Shown: positions 1 through 11,945 of the stretch, piece by piece
Layout: the number at the start of each line of letters is the position of its first letter
Numbering within the stretch: the first letter of the stretch is position 1
Assembly: GCF_003073045.1 (NCBI RefSeq)
Contig: NC_037593.1
Coordinates: 8,175,525 to 8,239,524 of the forward strand
DNA from: Pomacea canaliculata
Lineage: Eukaryota > Mollusca > Gastropoda > Architaenioglossa > Ampullariidae
Reading direction: 5' to 3'
Length of the DNA: 64,000 nucleotides
Made by a program: the position numbers and the translations under genes
The notes under the pieces: generated by a model
What the model was told of the DNA's origin: nothing
Database searches by the model: none
The model's input: the letters and a program-made list of their open reading frames with translations, nothing else

Positions 1-1981
1 AATGATCATAACCGCTGTCTGCAGACATCCTTTTATAGAAAGAGACATACTGTCCTCGTGATAGTTATGTAGAAATCGTGATGTAAATTAAAAATGGCTG
101 GTTTTGAAGAAAAAACAAACAAACAAACAAACAAACAAACAAACAAACAAACAAAAAACAAAAACAACCAAACAAAAAAGAAACACCCTATTATAATAGA
201 CATCTAACCAGTTTCAATGAAACTATCTTTGTCATGCTTACTACACAGAACTTAATTCTCATGAGCTCAAAATCGTTCGTACTTCGCATGGGAAGCCGTG
301 AAGAAAATTTCTCTATTTTTATCAACATTTAAACAGTAGGTTGGGTAGAGCTAATACAATTTTTTAACCCTCCAAGTATTTCTTAATGTCAGTTACTGCG
401 ACACTATTTTGTTAAGTCCGTTGTTTCTCTGAACTTTCCACCTCTTTTCTCCACCTGAGGGAGTGGAGGGAAGAGAATGAGTGCTTTCCAGATGAACAAG
501 ACATTATGTCACGCTTTCGTCGAGTGACTTCCTTTGTGTGACATATCCGCCTCCTTTCCCCACTCTTTTTCTTTAAGGAACTCATCTTCCCCTGTCCTTC
601 ACATACACGCACAAAAGATGCAAGTGGGCGAGGTAATACAAATACAGTATAGAATATATATTCTTATTGTTCATTTTCCGTTATACATAGAAAATTATCG
701 CACGGAAGCGATGAGTTATCTGAGCCATAACAGAGCCAAGTGGAGAAGTTAAGTTGTCTCAGCTGTAGAAGTATGAGGTTCATCAACTGCACTACTAATT
801 AAAGCATTTATTTCATTTTCAGCGAAGAATTCGCACGTGTCTCATGTTTAGGATTTTCTGGCTTCTTACTTACTTTGATTCAAATTGGATTTCTATCATT
901 AGCTCGATAGAAATTGATAAGATTTTGTTGTAATCTGTGAAAGAAAATAACATTCAAACGTACAAATAACTCATCGATTGTTGTTTCCGTAAATTAAACC
1001 ATTGCACTTAATTACATAATATTCAACGACTTACACTTTTATTCGCTTAATATGCTCGATAGTACTTTTAATTTATTGTTCCTAGTCATTTGAAATTAGA
1101 GAGTACACTTTACAGATGTTCGTCTAATACCTCAAATACTTTCATATTGATGATATTATTTAACATGAGCATAACATGCATTGTTTTTTTAAATATTTTC
1201 TATTTTACGCTTTCACCTTCTTAGAACAACTTTAAAAAATCTCTATATATGCTTTCACGGCACAGCTACTATACATTTAAATAAGCACTGTTGTACTGTT
1301 TGTACAAGTACTTGTAATTTCCATTTTTTTCCCAAATTAATTCATAAATATTTCTTTTTCCGTAAAAAAATTCTGGATATGTTTATTATTTTTGTGTGGC
1401 TTAACATATTTATAAAGTACAAATTAATTATTAGAATCTTAAATATAGAAAAAAAACTCTCTGCTCCTACTAGTATTTTCAAACTGCAGGTTTGTTTGTT
1501 TGTTTGTTTGTTTGTTTGTTTGTTTGTTTGTTTAAAAAATGGTTACAATATTCTGAGTTCTCTGAGCACTATAGTCTTGTTGACTGACGTTGCAAATGAC
1601 CGCGGCCCTGGAGAAAAAGCCAAATGCCAGAGGTTACAGGTCACGTCTGCCCTGCCACGAGCAGTAGTGGACTCGTTTTACCGGTCACTTACTGCATGTA
1701 CACGTGTCATCGCTCGGGGCGAGTAAAGAAACTAGAACGTGTGATAAAAGACTGATGGCGACCCTTTTCCCCCAAACCGCTGACCTCAAGAGAGATAAGA
1801 AACCATGGGTGAGATGGTGAGAAAAAGATGTTCAGCGAAGCAGACCTACTGATGGCCAGAAGATTGCTTATAAGATGAACAAACTGTTTTTTGATTATTT
1901 TATTTTCTCTTCTTTTATTCTTGTGAACAGTGCACAGCGTGTACGGTGTATTACTCCAGACAGCAATGGAGATCAGTAATA
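1..1981. other. gene-free AT-rich stretch with simple repeats
   Basis: No coding gene recognised. It contains an (AAAC)n microsatellite at about 109-152 and a (GTTT)n microsatellite at about 1490-1533. The short open frames here are low complexity or run through the microsatellites and show no family resemblance. Confidence 0.6.
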
Positions 1982-2719
1982 CAGTCAAATCTCCCTACTA
2001 TGCCACCCCTCTACTATGCCACTCTCGGTATTATGCCACTTTTGCTCGGTCCCGACTATAAATTCAATGTAAAAAAAAATTTACTATGCCACCCCAGACT
2101 CTCGCCACTATGCCACTTTTTTGTGATTGTTAAAAGACACAAGTTGTGAAATTCCGCAGTGCTCGACTATTATACTGTATGGTAGTGTGGGACATCGCAG
2201 TTAGTGGGGATGGAACATAGCACGCACACAGGGAAGGTGGAGGCTGGCGATGTGGGGGGGGGGTGGTCGCTGGCCGGGTGACAGCCAGGTGACAGAGGGA
2301 AGGTGTGAGGGGATCGACTAGCGACAGGATGCAGGTGCGTGGATGTGGTTGGGAGGGGTGAAGGATGAAGAGGTGAGGGGGAGAATGAGAGGAGACAGCG
2401 AGCGAAGCCGACGATTCTTGAGAGCTTTGGACCAGACCTGGGCAAAGGCCTCCTGTCTCTGACCGGCCCGCCCGCCAGTATATATACTATACATACAGTA
2501 TTAGGTAAAACTGAGTTAACTATATTAGTCCGGCCCTCTAAAACCATCCAAATTTCTCATGCGGCCCCTTGGGAAAATTAATTGCCCACCCCTGCTTTGG
2601 ACTGACGGGTAACTTGAGCAAATAAAGCCGTTTTTACGAACCCTCTCTACTATGCCACTCTCGCTACTATGCCACTTTTGCTCGGTCCCGGTAGGTGGCA
2701 TAGTAGCGAGATTTGACTG
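1982..2719. mobile_element. pogo/Tigger-like MITE (TA target duplication)
   Basis: The left end begins CAGTCAAATCTC and the right end closes with its reverse complement GAGATTTGACTG. Both ends are flanked by TA (1980-1981 and 2720-2721), the target duplication of Tc1/mariner-superfamily elements. The CAGTCAAA start is typical of pogo/Tigger. Subterminal copies of a motif containing CTACTATGCCAC recur on both sides (near 1994, 2008, 2080, 2107 and 2646), several in direct tandem. There is no transposase frame, so the element is non-autonomous. A second transposon is inserted inside it (2433-2594). Confidence 0.82.
2433..2594. mobile_element. hAT MITE nested in the pogo-like MITE
   Basis: The 162-bp insert starts CAGACCTGGGCAAA and ends TTGCCCACCCCTG, which are imperfect inverted repeats of the CAGGGGTGGGCAA type common in hAT MITEs. 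An exact 8-bp target duplication, ctttggac, lies at 2425-2432 and 2595-2602, as expected for hAT transposition. It therefore inserted after the host MITE was in place. Confidence 0.85.
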
Positions 2720-2721
2720 TA

Positions 2722-4858
2722 GCATATACTTAATGAACTTTACAAGCTATTGCATTCAATAATATATATATAGAGAGAGCAGAGTCCCGCTAACATTACA
2801 CAAAGTACCTAACGAATACAGACATACAGACAATCGAATACGATATTTAGATATTTTGAGAAAATATCACAACCATACATAATCATGTCCTGCAGACAAT
2901 TACTGTTACATTAGCCGAACAAGATTTGTTGAAAGAATTATTTTACAAGTTGATACAAGAAAATGAGCAATAAAATACCGAAGATACATTAGCTTACCAA
3001 CAAAACAAAGCAGAAAGAGCTGGATGTGAAGTGGCCCATTGTTGTCTGGAGGCTTTGCTCTCGAGGATTTGCAAAGTTCGCTGTCCAAGTGTTGTTTGCG
3101 TGGACTGCAGAGGCAGGGCGTTGCTCTGTGCGAGAAGACTGATGTCAAAGTTCGTAGCAACCTCAGCAAACGTCACTCGGCAGGCCCGCAAAGTAACCTT
3201 GGTGACCCAGCTGTCAGGTAACAACTTTTCATCACCTCGGAATGGAGCAGCAGTGTGACGATGACAATGGGGAAACTGTTGTGGAGACTAGCGGTTGAAA
3301 AATTGCGTACGCTGCTTGTCTTGTCTTTTTTCCTCTCTTTCTTTTTATTTCTTTGTCTGCTCAACCCCTTTTGAAGGAAGCACTTCTCTGAAAATGAACA
3401 CTTCAAGGCCTGTTGTCCTATATTTATAAGCCCTGCCCCTGCCCCTCCTTCATCCTCAAGGTATGGGGACTGTTTACTGGTCACGAAATTCACGCATGCG
3501 CAAGGGCACACGCACGCACGGACTAAAGCATGCACTCACGGAGACATTCAAGGTGCGCTTTACAGTGCACGGCACATTGGAGCAAGCAACATGATGACAA
3601 GAGGACACACTCAGGTGACCTCAGTGTCATGCAGGCATGGCAAAAATAACATCAACAGAATTTCTTTGCGGAACTGACAGGTATTTTGAGAATGAAACTA
3701 GGCGAAGACTCCAGGTAGTGAAATGCAACATCAACAGAAAAAGAAAAAAAATAAATACAAAAATAAAATGACGAAAGAATGACTACCGAGATGTCGACCA
3801 CCAAGTGACTTCCTGTTGTGTGAAAACTGTTGAAATAATTTTGATTGAAGTAAATGGTCAATAAATCAAGTAAGCAAACACTGGAGTATGCGAGATTTGC
3901 AACAAACGAGTATTTCAAAACTTAGACACACAAGTATTCATCCTTACCTGCAAAGTTCAAAACTTCTAACTTCCCATTCTATAGTCATTGTAACCACTTC
4001 AATTTGATTAGTTCAGCTTCAAGAAAAAGATCACGCAGTGCTGAGAGAAATTGTCAGAAAATTCTTTACAAGTTTTGTAATTTGATAAAACTACTGCTTC
4101 TACACAGATAAAACTGCTTCAAAGGACAAAAAATCTTGGTTTTTTAAAATCTTTTCTCATACAATTTTTCAAGCTTAAACATAAAAACTTAACTTAAAGT
4201 AGAAAGAATAAAGGGAACGTTTTGTGAAGAATACGATTTATGTATTCTAATCATTCAGTACAGAAGATGTAGTACTGTAGTGCAATCGATAGATATGAAA
4301 TACATGTACATAATCGATGAGTAGCTGTTATATTGATATGACCTGTCTCGTGCACGCGCGCGCACACACACACACAGAGTTGAAGAGAGTGAGCGAGAGA
4401 GAGAGTTTGTGTAGAAGAGAGATTAAACATTCTTGATGACGAAGAGACTTTTCTTCATAAACCGCGAAAAGATTTAAAATATATATATAATAGGGTGGAG
4501 TAGGAATTTTGTCCCCCTAAATTTAGATTTTCATGCCCGAGGTTACAAGCGGTTATTGACATTCTTAATAAATTGTTTACAATGCTTTTCGTCAGCAAAG
4601 TGTTTACAAGTTTTGAAAGCATACCATTTGTTTTTAACGCCGTGCCAGCAACTTAACACCACTAAAGCTATGAATAACAAGCAGCTGTAATATGGAAGAA
4701 TAAGTACTAAAAAAATACACTTATAAAAGTACACTGTCATTCTGCTGACATAAACATTTTCTAGCTTGAAAATTAAGACTTTCTTGTGAGTGTATGAAGC
4801 CTTGTGAACAATAATGTATCTAAATATAGTATCATGTCACAACGTAGTTTATATACGT
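2722..4858. other. intergenic stretch, no recognised gene
   Basis: A more GC-rich island at about 3000-3260 has overlapping open frames on both strands of 60-120 codons, but none resembles a known family and I do not call a gene. A CA microsatellite followed by GA-rich sequence lies at about 4354-4405. The rest is AT-rich. Confidence 0.5.
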
Positions 4859-5542
4859 CAGGGATGCCCAACCTACGGCCCGCGGGCCATATCCGGCCCG
4901 CGACACGGTGCCGTCCGGCCCGCGAAGCGTCTGCCCACAGTAAAGGAAATCGGCATGTTAGTAATAAAGAAAACCTAAGAAAGAAAAAAAAAATAAAAAA
5001 GCGAAAAAAAAACAAAGCGGGAGAAGAAGTATTTATCCCTACGTAGGGGCGCCTCTCAATCTTTCGATGGATTTCATTCTAGATTTTCGTCTTGGGAGGA
5101 AACCAGTGTTTGAGAACGAGGGACGCGCATTCCACAGGGGATTAGTGATCTTTTGATTGATTAATATTTGAATCAGTCGTTAAAGAGATTGAAAATACAG
5201 ACTCCGGGCTGTCTAGCAAGGTATAAAACAATGGGGTTCTGATAAGTAAGAAAACCGAAACAGCGTTTGAATTTCGTCATTTTCCTGTGGAAAACAGGAC
5301 GGATCGCCTTGGGGTACCTCGATTAAAATGTATTTTCAGACAATTTCTAACTTTTATTTTAACAAGACAACTTCAAATATCTCACTAATTACTACATAAT
5401 TAATGGTAAGTACAACTTGCTTCTAATAAAAGTGGTATCTGTTCTGTTTTTTTCTTTTTTGTATTTTTGCGGTGAAGTCACCCGCGACACGGTTGTCCGA
5501 AATGGATATGGCCCGCAGGCCGAAAAAGGTTGGGCATCACTG
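4859..5542. mobile_element. hAT-family non-autonomous element, copy 1 (longer)
   Basis: The left end reads CAGGGATGCCCAACCTACGG and the right end GGTTGGGCATCACTG, forming imperfect terminal inverted repeats with GGCCCGC-rich subterminal arms. An exact 8-bp target duplication, atatacgt, lies at 4851-4858 and 5543-5550. The internal sequence has no transposase. A second member of the family lies at 9060-9477 and shares both arms. Confidence 0.9.
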
Positions 5543-5550
5543 ATATACGT

Positions 5551-8500
5551 AATAGAGGATTAATAAAGTGGTACAGTCTACAGATATTTATCCCCAAGAT
5601 ATCCGAAATACACGCAATATATCCATGGCGTAATAACCTCCTGGCGTGTTTACAGAGACAGAGCAGTTTATACTGTCGCTAAATTTATTCAAAGATTAGC
5701 ACAAGAATTATGTTTTGCAAGTGCAGTTGAACAGACGTTACAAAGTAGATCGCGCAGACACCTGACTTTCAAAGCCCTCGTGACAAGTCACTCGTGCGCA
5801 AACAACAACACTTATGCAACCCCCTAGGCCACACCTTCCTGCCCCGCGGCTTTTTGCATGACGTGTATGCGTATCTCGCAACCCAATATCAGATTGCTCA
5901 CTTAGAGGGTGTCGAGAGGAGAAGTTACGTACCCCATAATTGACTCGTATATTTTAAACATTTTTTTAACAACAAAAGTGGACTATCCGAGTGACAAATG
6001 TAAGTGAAGCCACCTGTGTGACTGATTGCCTGAAAGTGCATGACCTAGTTTTTAAAAGAAATTACAATTAAAAACAATAAACCTACTCCTAATTCAGCAA
6101 TATTTTGACTTTTTTGCATTCTTCTGTTTGGCATTAACATTTTAATGAAACATTTAAATCTTTTGAGACTGAGGCCCCAGAAGGAAGCACTAAAAGAAAG
6201 GGATATAGGAGCTAACCCCATAATCTGAATTATTCAAATTAATTTCGTCAAAACAACCGATAAGTCACATGAGCGCGGAACTCGTGAAGGATTATCCCTC
6301 CTATTGTCTCGTGACTGCCGGTGAACAGTTACCGAGTGCGTGAGCGCGTGAAGATTTGACGAGACAATCACGCGATTGCGTGTATTTTGATGCCCAAATG
6401 TCAGAGCTATTTTGAGACCGACGTCTGACCGATTTTAATTGCTCATATCGCATGACCATCACGTGTGTCAATTGAGGCATCTATATCCATTCATCTTCCG
6501 GCCTGCCTGTATCTTGATCCACCGACCCCTTTTGCACTGGGCATGGCTTGAAGGTCGTAAGTTCACCTCTCGTCAAGGTGTCCAGAGGACGTGTTCGGGA
6601 ATATAACGCTTCGGCAGCTTTGTAAAATAATAATAAAAAAAAAATGCCCATGTGACTAGATGATATCTGATACCATTCAAAAGGCATTGATAAATAGCTT
6701 CTTTGGACAAAATTTGACAATACACATCGGTGGGGACAGAGCCATTAAAACACTTGTAACAGAGGACTTTGAGGACGTTGACCTTTATGCTGAATGCGCT
6801 TAGAATCAGTGAGCGAGTGAAGTGCAAGAAACGAGTGATCTGATTGGTTTTCTTGTTACGGAAAATGTTAACCTTCGTTACCCCGCATCTATCCTCCTGC
6901 TGATAACTAAGAAATGACTGATATCACTTGTTTCAGAGCAACTGCTATGCAAATTCTCTCCTTAAAAAAAGTCATAGGTTAAAATTAAGCTTCCAGTGTC
7001 GTAGTTGCTGTTGTTAGGGTTAAGGTTGTTAACTGTGCAGCACCTCTTTCTTCAGCAGTCCAGATGTTTTTGTTGTTTTTGTTTTCTAGTGTTACCTGCC
7101 ATTAGCTCACAGCATGTACCCTGTGAGCACAGGGGTTGTTGGTGTGATTATTTGCTGGAATCCGGCAACGGAGCATATATATCCTACAGGAGTGTAGGCT
7201 CCCCCAGGAGCTGAGGGCGGAGGTCTGGTCGTCACCGATGCCCCTCGACACCAAGCTGTACGGACATGTGGATGCTTTGCAAATAACTGCCACTTTTATC
7301 TCGAAAGATGCCTTCAAGTGTGACAAAAATAGGTGAATGAGAACAATAACAACAACAACAACAAAACCAAGCTTAAGTCATGCACCACTCTAATTAAGAC
7401 TTCCACCGAAGCAAAATGTGCAGAACACTCCGCCTATACAGCACTCCCGGCAGAGCCAGACATGTTATGATAGATGTTATCAATAAACATTACTGGAAAT
7501 CTCAAAACCCCGCTAGCTTTTTTTTTTTTTTTTTTTTTTTTGAGATTTGCGATAAATTATTCAGATAGCATTCCCGAAGATCTGTGGGCAGATTACTGTG
7601 GTCTAATAAATGACTATTAAGCGGCGTTAACTTCATATACACTGTTTTGCTTTAGTAATTAAGCGATCCATCATAAAACGGCTCTGTTTTTGAGTTTTAT
7701 CATGTGTCCTGTATGTATCTATGGCTATAAACATGCACGCAAGAAAGAAAAGTCTAGCTGTATAACACACGCAATTCACAACCTACCTCCACTATTAACA
7801 AAACCGACTTTTGTCCTCTGACACCGCGCTGGAAGGGTCAGGAAACCCACCAATTTCTGCCATTTAATTTTACTGCCGATCTCTCTTGTTAAAGACGAAC
7901 ATCATAACTCATTTAACATTAACAATTGGTGAAAATGAATTCGCTTAAACCCCTTCTAAATCGGACACAGATGGACGCATGTTTGGCAAATTTTATACAC
8001 GAGGACTGTTTGAAAACTTTGCCACACCGGCTTAGCAGGGTATTTATCACATACTTTGAACCTCCATCTTGGGAACATTGCGCTCTACAAGTCATAATTC
8101 TACTATTTTGTAGGCACAGTGAAATAAAGCATGTGCCAAGTTGGTCGTTGAAGCGGTTCTAATAAAACTACAAATGAAGGAGATGCCGAAAGTAAAATAA
8201 GTCATGGTCAGGCAGATGCCTGCAATGTCTGTGAGTCAGGGCAGGGGTAGGGCCGTAGGGGATGGAGATTTCGGTCAATCAATTTGATTCCATGTTTGTG
8301 TATTTCACGTGTTTGTGGCGTCACCTGACTGAACGAGGATCACGTTTCTGTGTCAACACAACAGTTTTTGAGTTCCCGGATGGAGCGAGCCTCTTCTGCG
8401 GTGGGGTTAGGTTTCTGCTTTCTGCCGTGTTTGTGTGATCGCTGTTAAAGACCTGGTGAAGTTTAAATTTGCTTTCCTAATGACTGGATAAAGCTCAGTG

Positions 8501-9059
8501 TCAGACACTGTTTCCTCAAATCTGGATGAATAGCCTCCTTCCATTCCCCTACGCCTGCAATTACCATGCAAAGAAAAAGGTCAACAATGCTGACGTCAGA
8601 ATGGTGAAGGCCCCAGCCGGTGAGAGAGCTGGGACCATTAAGTAAAACAAGGGATATAGAATGCCGGTTATGTATGTCTCAAAGCATATATTTCATACCT
8701 TGCCTGAAAACATGTATTGTATACATTGCCTAGGTATTCCATAGAATGCCGGTTTTTACATATTGCCGATAACATTATACAAACGTGACGTCAGGATTTT
8801 GACCTCATTCTGCGCATGATTTTTGTAGGTATCTCAAGAACAGGTGTATTCACCAAGATCTGAGGAAACGATTTCTTTTCTGAGCTTTACCTCATCAATT
8901 GGAAAATAAACTGCACCCAGCTAGTCATTTAAAGCCGACAACGTGCTTGAGGAGGAATCTGCATGTTGTATACTTGAAGCGCTCGCAAACACACACAGAG
9001 TTGGAAAGGGAAAGTAAAATCGTCTGACAAAGTGTCAGCAGAAGTTTTTTCCCCTAAAC
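5551..9059. other. intergenic stretch, no recognised gene
   Basis: No supported coding gene apart from a possible LINE scrap listed separately. A T-homopolymer of about 24 bases lies at 7518-7541. The segment 7100-7330 looks like an interspersed repeat containing a small hairpin (CCTACAGGAGTGTAGG), but I cannot assign it to a family. Confidence 0.45.
6573..6827 (-). mobile_element. possible decayed LINE reverse-transcriptase scrap
   Basis: The minus-strand frame contains KVLCYKCFNGSVPTDVY. This resembles the LCYKCFNG-x-AP motif near the end of reverse-transcriptase ORFs in several invertebrate LINE clades. Little else can be aligned by eye, so the clade and limits are uncertain and a chance resemblance is possible. 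Confidence 0.35.
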
Positions 9060-9477
9060 CAGGGATGCCCAACATACGGCCCGCGGGCCATATCCGGCCC
9101 GCGAAACTTCTGCCCACAGTGCAGGAAATCGGCATGTTAGTAATAATAATAAAAAACACGAAAAAAGGGAAGAAGAAGTATTTATCCCCACGTAGGGGCG
9201 TCTCTCAATCTTTTTTTCGATGGACGAACATTTCGATTCAGTTCTCCGACTTTGGTGTCTCTACGATGAGGCCGGACATTCAGAAGTTGGTTTCGGGAAA
9301 ACAACTTCAAATATCCCACTAATTACTACATAATTAATAGTAAGTACAACTTGTTTCTAATAAAAAATGGTATCTGCTCTATTTTTTTCTTTTTTGTATT
9401 TTTGCGGTGAAGTGGCCCGCGACACGGCTGTCCGAAATGAATATGGCCCGCAGGCCGAAAAAGGTTGGGCATCACTG
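9060..9477. mobile_element. hAT-family non-autonomous element, copy 2 (internally deleted)
   Basis: It has the same termini as the element at 4859-5542 (CAGGGATGCCCAAC... and ...GTTGGGCATCACTG) and near-identical arms, but is 418 bp instead of 684 bp. The exact 8-bp target duplication ccctaaac lies at 9052-9059 and 9478-9485. The shared internal stretch around 9300-9400 matches 5367-5470 of copy 1, so the difference is mainly a deletion of the middle. Confidence 0.9.
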
Positions 9478-9485
9478 CCCTAAAC

Positions 9486-11945
9486 CATACACTTTATTTA
9501 AACAAAAACACTTCTACAATTATGTCACAGCCTTCCGAGTGCTATCCCCTAAAAATATGACACTATATTTTCCTGATCGACTAACCCCAAAACGGGACAG
9601 CATACACTCAGTAGACAAGACAAGTTTATTATTACCCTGTCTCAGAACTATTTGTTCGTGCTGTCATGTTCGCCACTGTGTGTGTGTGCTCTCGCGTGCG
9701 TGCATGTGTAAAATATAACATATTAAGCTCTACTACGTGTCTAATACTAAGCAATAGAAATCTTTTTAATAAGCATGTTGTTTATACTAAAGCATTTGAA
9801 AAAAAGAAAACACACATGCGGTGCCTGCCCCTCTTTGGTTTCCTGTGTTGTGCTGATGATGATAAAGGAAGCTCTAGATGGGCATAGGAATGAAAATACT
9901 ACAAGGAAACCACAATATTAAAGCTATGAACAAATAGATACAAACATTTTATTGCCGCGCATTAACTTTACTAGGCTCTAATTAAGCACTGGTCCAAGAT
10001 CAGACATGGCTTGTTCCCCACCATTCTCACTATCTAGAAAGTGTTTTTATTGCAATTTATGGTGGATGAATTAATTTTTTATTAAGTTTCCTTTCCTCCT
10101 AAGAATTCGTGGACAGTATGTAGGACTGGCACAATACACCAGTGTTTTAGCCAGCATGAGCAAGTGTCATGTAATAATGTAGTGCAAGTTTTTTATCGAA
10201 GGATGTTTACTGATACACAGAACAGCCATGGGCCTCTAAGACATGTGACCAGCATCCCAAAACAACTCCTACAGAGAACAGTTATATACTTTAAAAAGAC
10301 CAATATCCTTGCAGACCATAAAACTTTCTACACTTAATTAACTGAAATGACAATATTAATGTATTTGCTGTTTTAAAAACACAGAAGAAAGATCATGGGC
10401 GAGTTTGTGCACTACAAAATAAAATTACTGTAAAAATATCAAAAGGAAAAAAAACGTTTTTCCTTTTCTTTAATTAACCTCAAACGAAAAAAAGACAATA
10501 AATAAATACAACATAAAAATCAGCCAGCCTGATTTCTAATCTCAGTATGGTCTTTTCAATCTTTGCAAGATAGTGTTAATCATAGTACATTTATAGTTTC
10601 TGGCTCATACTTTAAAGCACCCTTTCATCTATCTTTACTCCTCTCTCTCTCATTCTCACTCTCACACATGAAAAACACCATGTTTGTACATGTGTGTGTG
10701 CAAAACATTGAATACTAACATGAAAGACTTTTCACAGATAACTACAGCATCTACCTAAATTGTTTAGAAACAAGGGATAGTTGATCTGACTTGAGAACCT
10801 TAAAACCGCTTCCCAACACCATTTCAACAGAAAGACCATGTGGCATGGGTGTGTCCCCATCCCATACATCAAAGGTGGCACAGAAGACATATCCAGTAAT
10901 AGCAGGAAGAACAAGGTCACTGTTCATGCCAAGCCATATAACACTATCTGCAGCAGACTAGTGGCTTCCAAAGACAAGACTGACAAGCTGGACAATTCAG
11001 GTAACATTTACCAAACTGGGTGCCATGATTGTCACCAACTGTATGCGGAGGGGTGGATTGGGGGGAAAAAATGGAAAAAAACTGAAACTAACTAAACATG
11101 GAAGGGCTTCCTTGCCAGTGAGGGAACATTTACAAAATAACAGACATGTTTTACCCCAGGATTGTGTCCATCTTTCAGAAAGGGATGAAAGAAGCCATTT
11201 ATATCCTGGCCGAAAAATTTGCCCTCGATAGAGATCAAGGGTGATACCAACTGCCTGCAGTCTACAACAGTCTTTTTCAGTCACATGCCCAGAGTTCATT
11301 TCAGGGTGGTGTGCACTGAACACACAAGTCACTTAGCTTTTACTTGCTGAAGAAGGCCTGTGGATACATGTCAAAAGCTTCAGTGAGTGCAACTTTGTCC
11401 TTCAGTTTAGGTTTAAGTTTAGTTCTCCTTCTATCCAGTCCTGACTCTTTTCTAAAATTTCTCCAATCCAAAGGTGTTACTCCCTTTATCTTGTTGGCAG
11501 AATGAAGGACATCAATATTTTACCACTGACTTGTAAACAAACAGGATTAGTGTACATATTGAACTTGTGTGGACACAATGTGAAGCCTAAGTTTCCATAC
11601 ACACAGAAATATGGATGCATGTTCTATGAGTGGCTGATGCATACTGTGCAAGCTTAAGTTTTGTTTGTGGTGCCATCACCATCACCACCACCTTCACTAC
11701 AACTATCATATTAAAATTTAAAAACAAATACTGCTAATTGCTTTTTCTGATATTTTCAGATTCTGATTTAAAAAACAACAACAGGATGTTAAAAAAAAAA
11801 AAAAAAAAAAGAAGCAGTCTAGAGTGACGTTTGCAGGAAAGGGGAGGTGAATGCAGATTACTGTGCTATCACAGTTTAAATGTATGTCAGAAATACTGAT
11901 TAGGTCTACATCACAACCCACTGTTAACTAAAACTTCTTAAGAAT
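9486..11945. other. 3' flank of RNF25 / intergenic, no recognised gene
   Basis: This may include the RNF25 3' UTR, because on the minus strand it directly follows the stop codon. No separate gene is supported. A minus-strand open frame at 10997-11332 has no recognisable domain. An A-tract of about 20 bases lies near 11790. Reverse-strand AATAAA hexamers occur at about 9948 and 10046, far from the stop. Confidence 0.4.

Noticed and set aside
10997-11332. Minus-strand 111-codon frame downstream of RNF25
   Set aside because: Lies in the probable 3' UTR, has no known motif and is overlapped by plus-strand frames of similar length.
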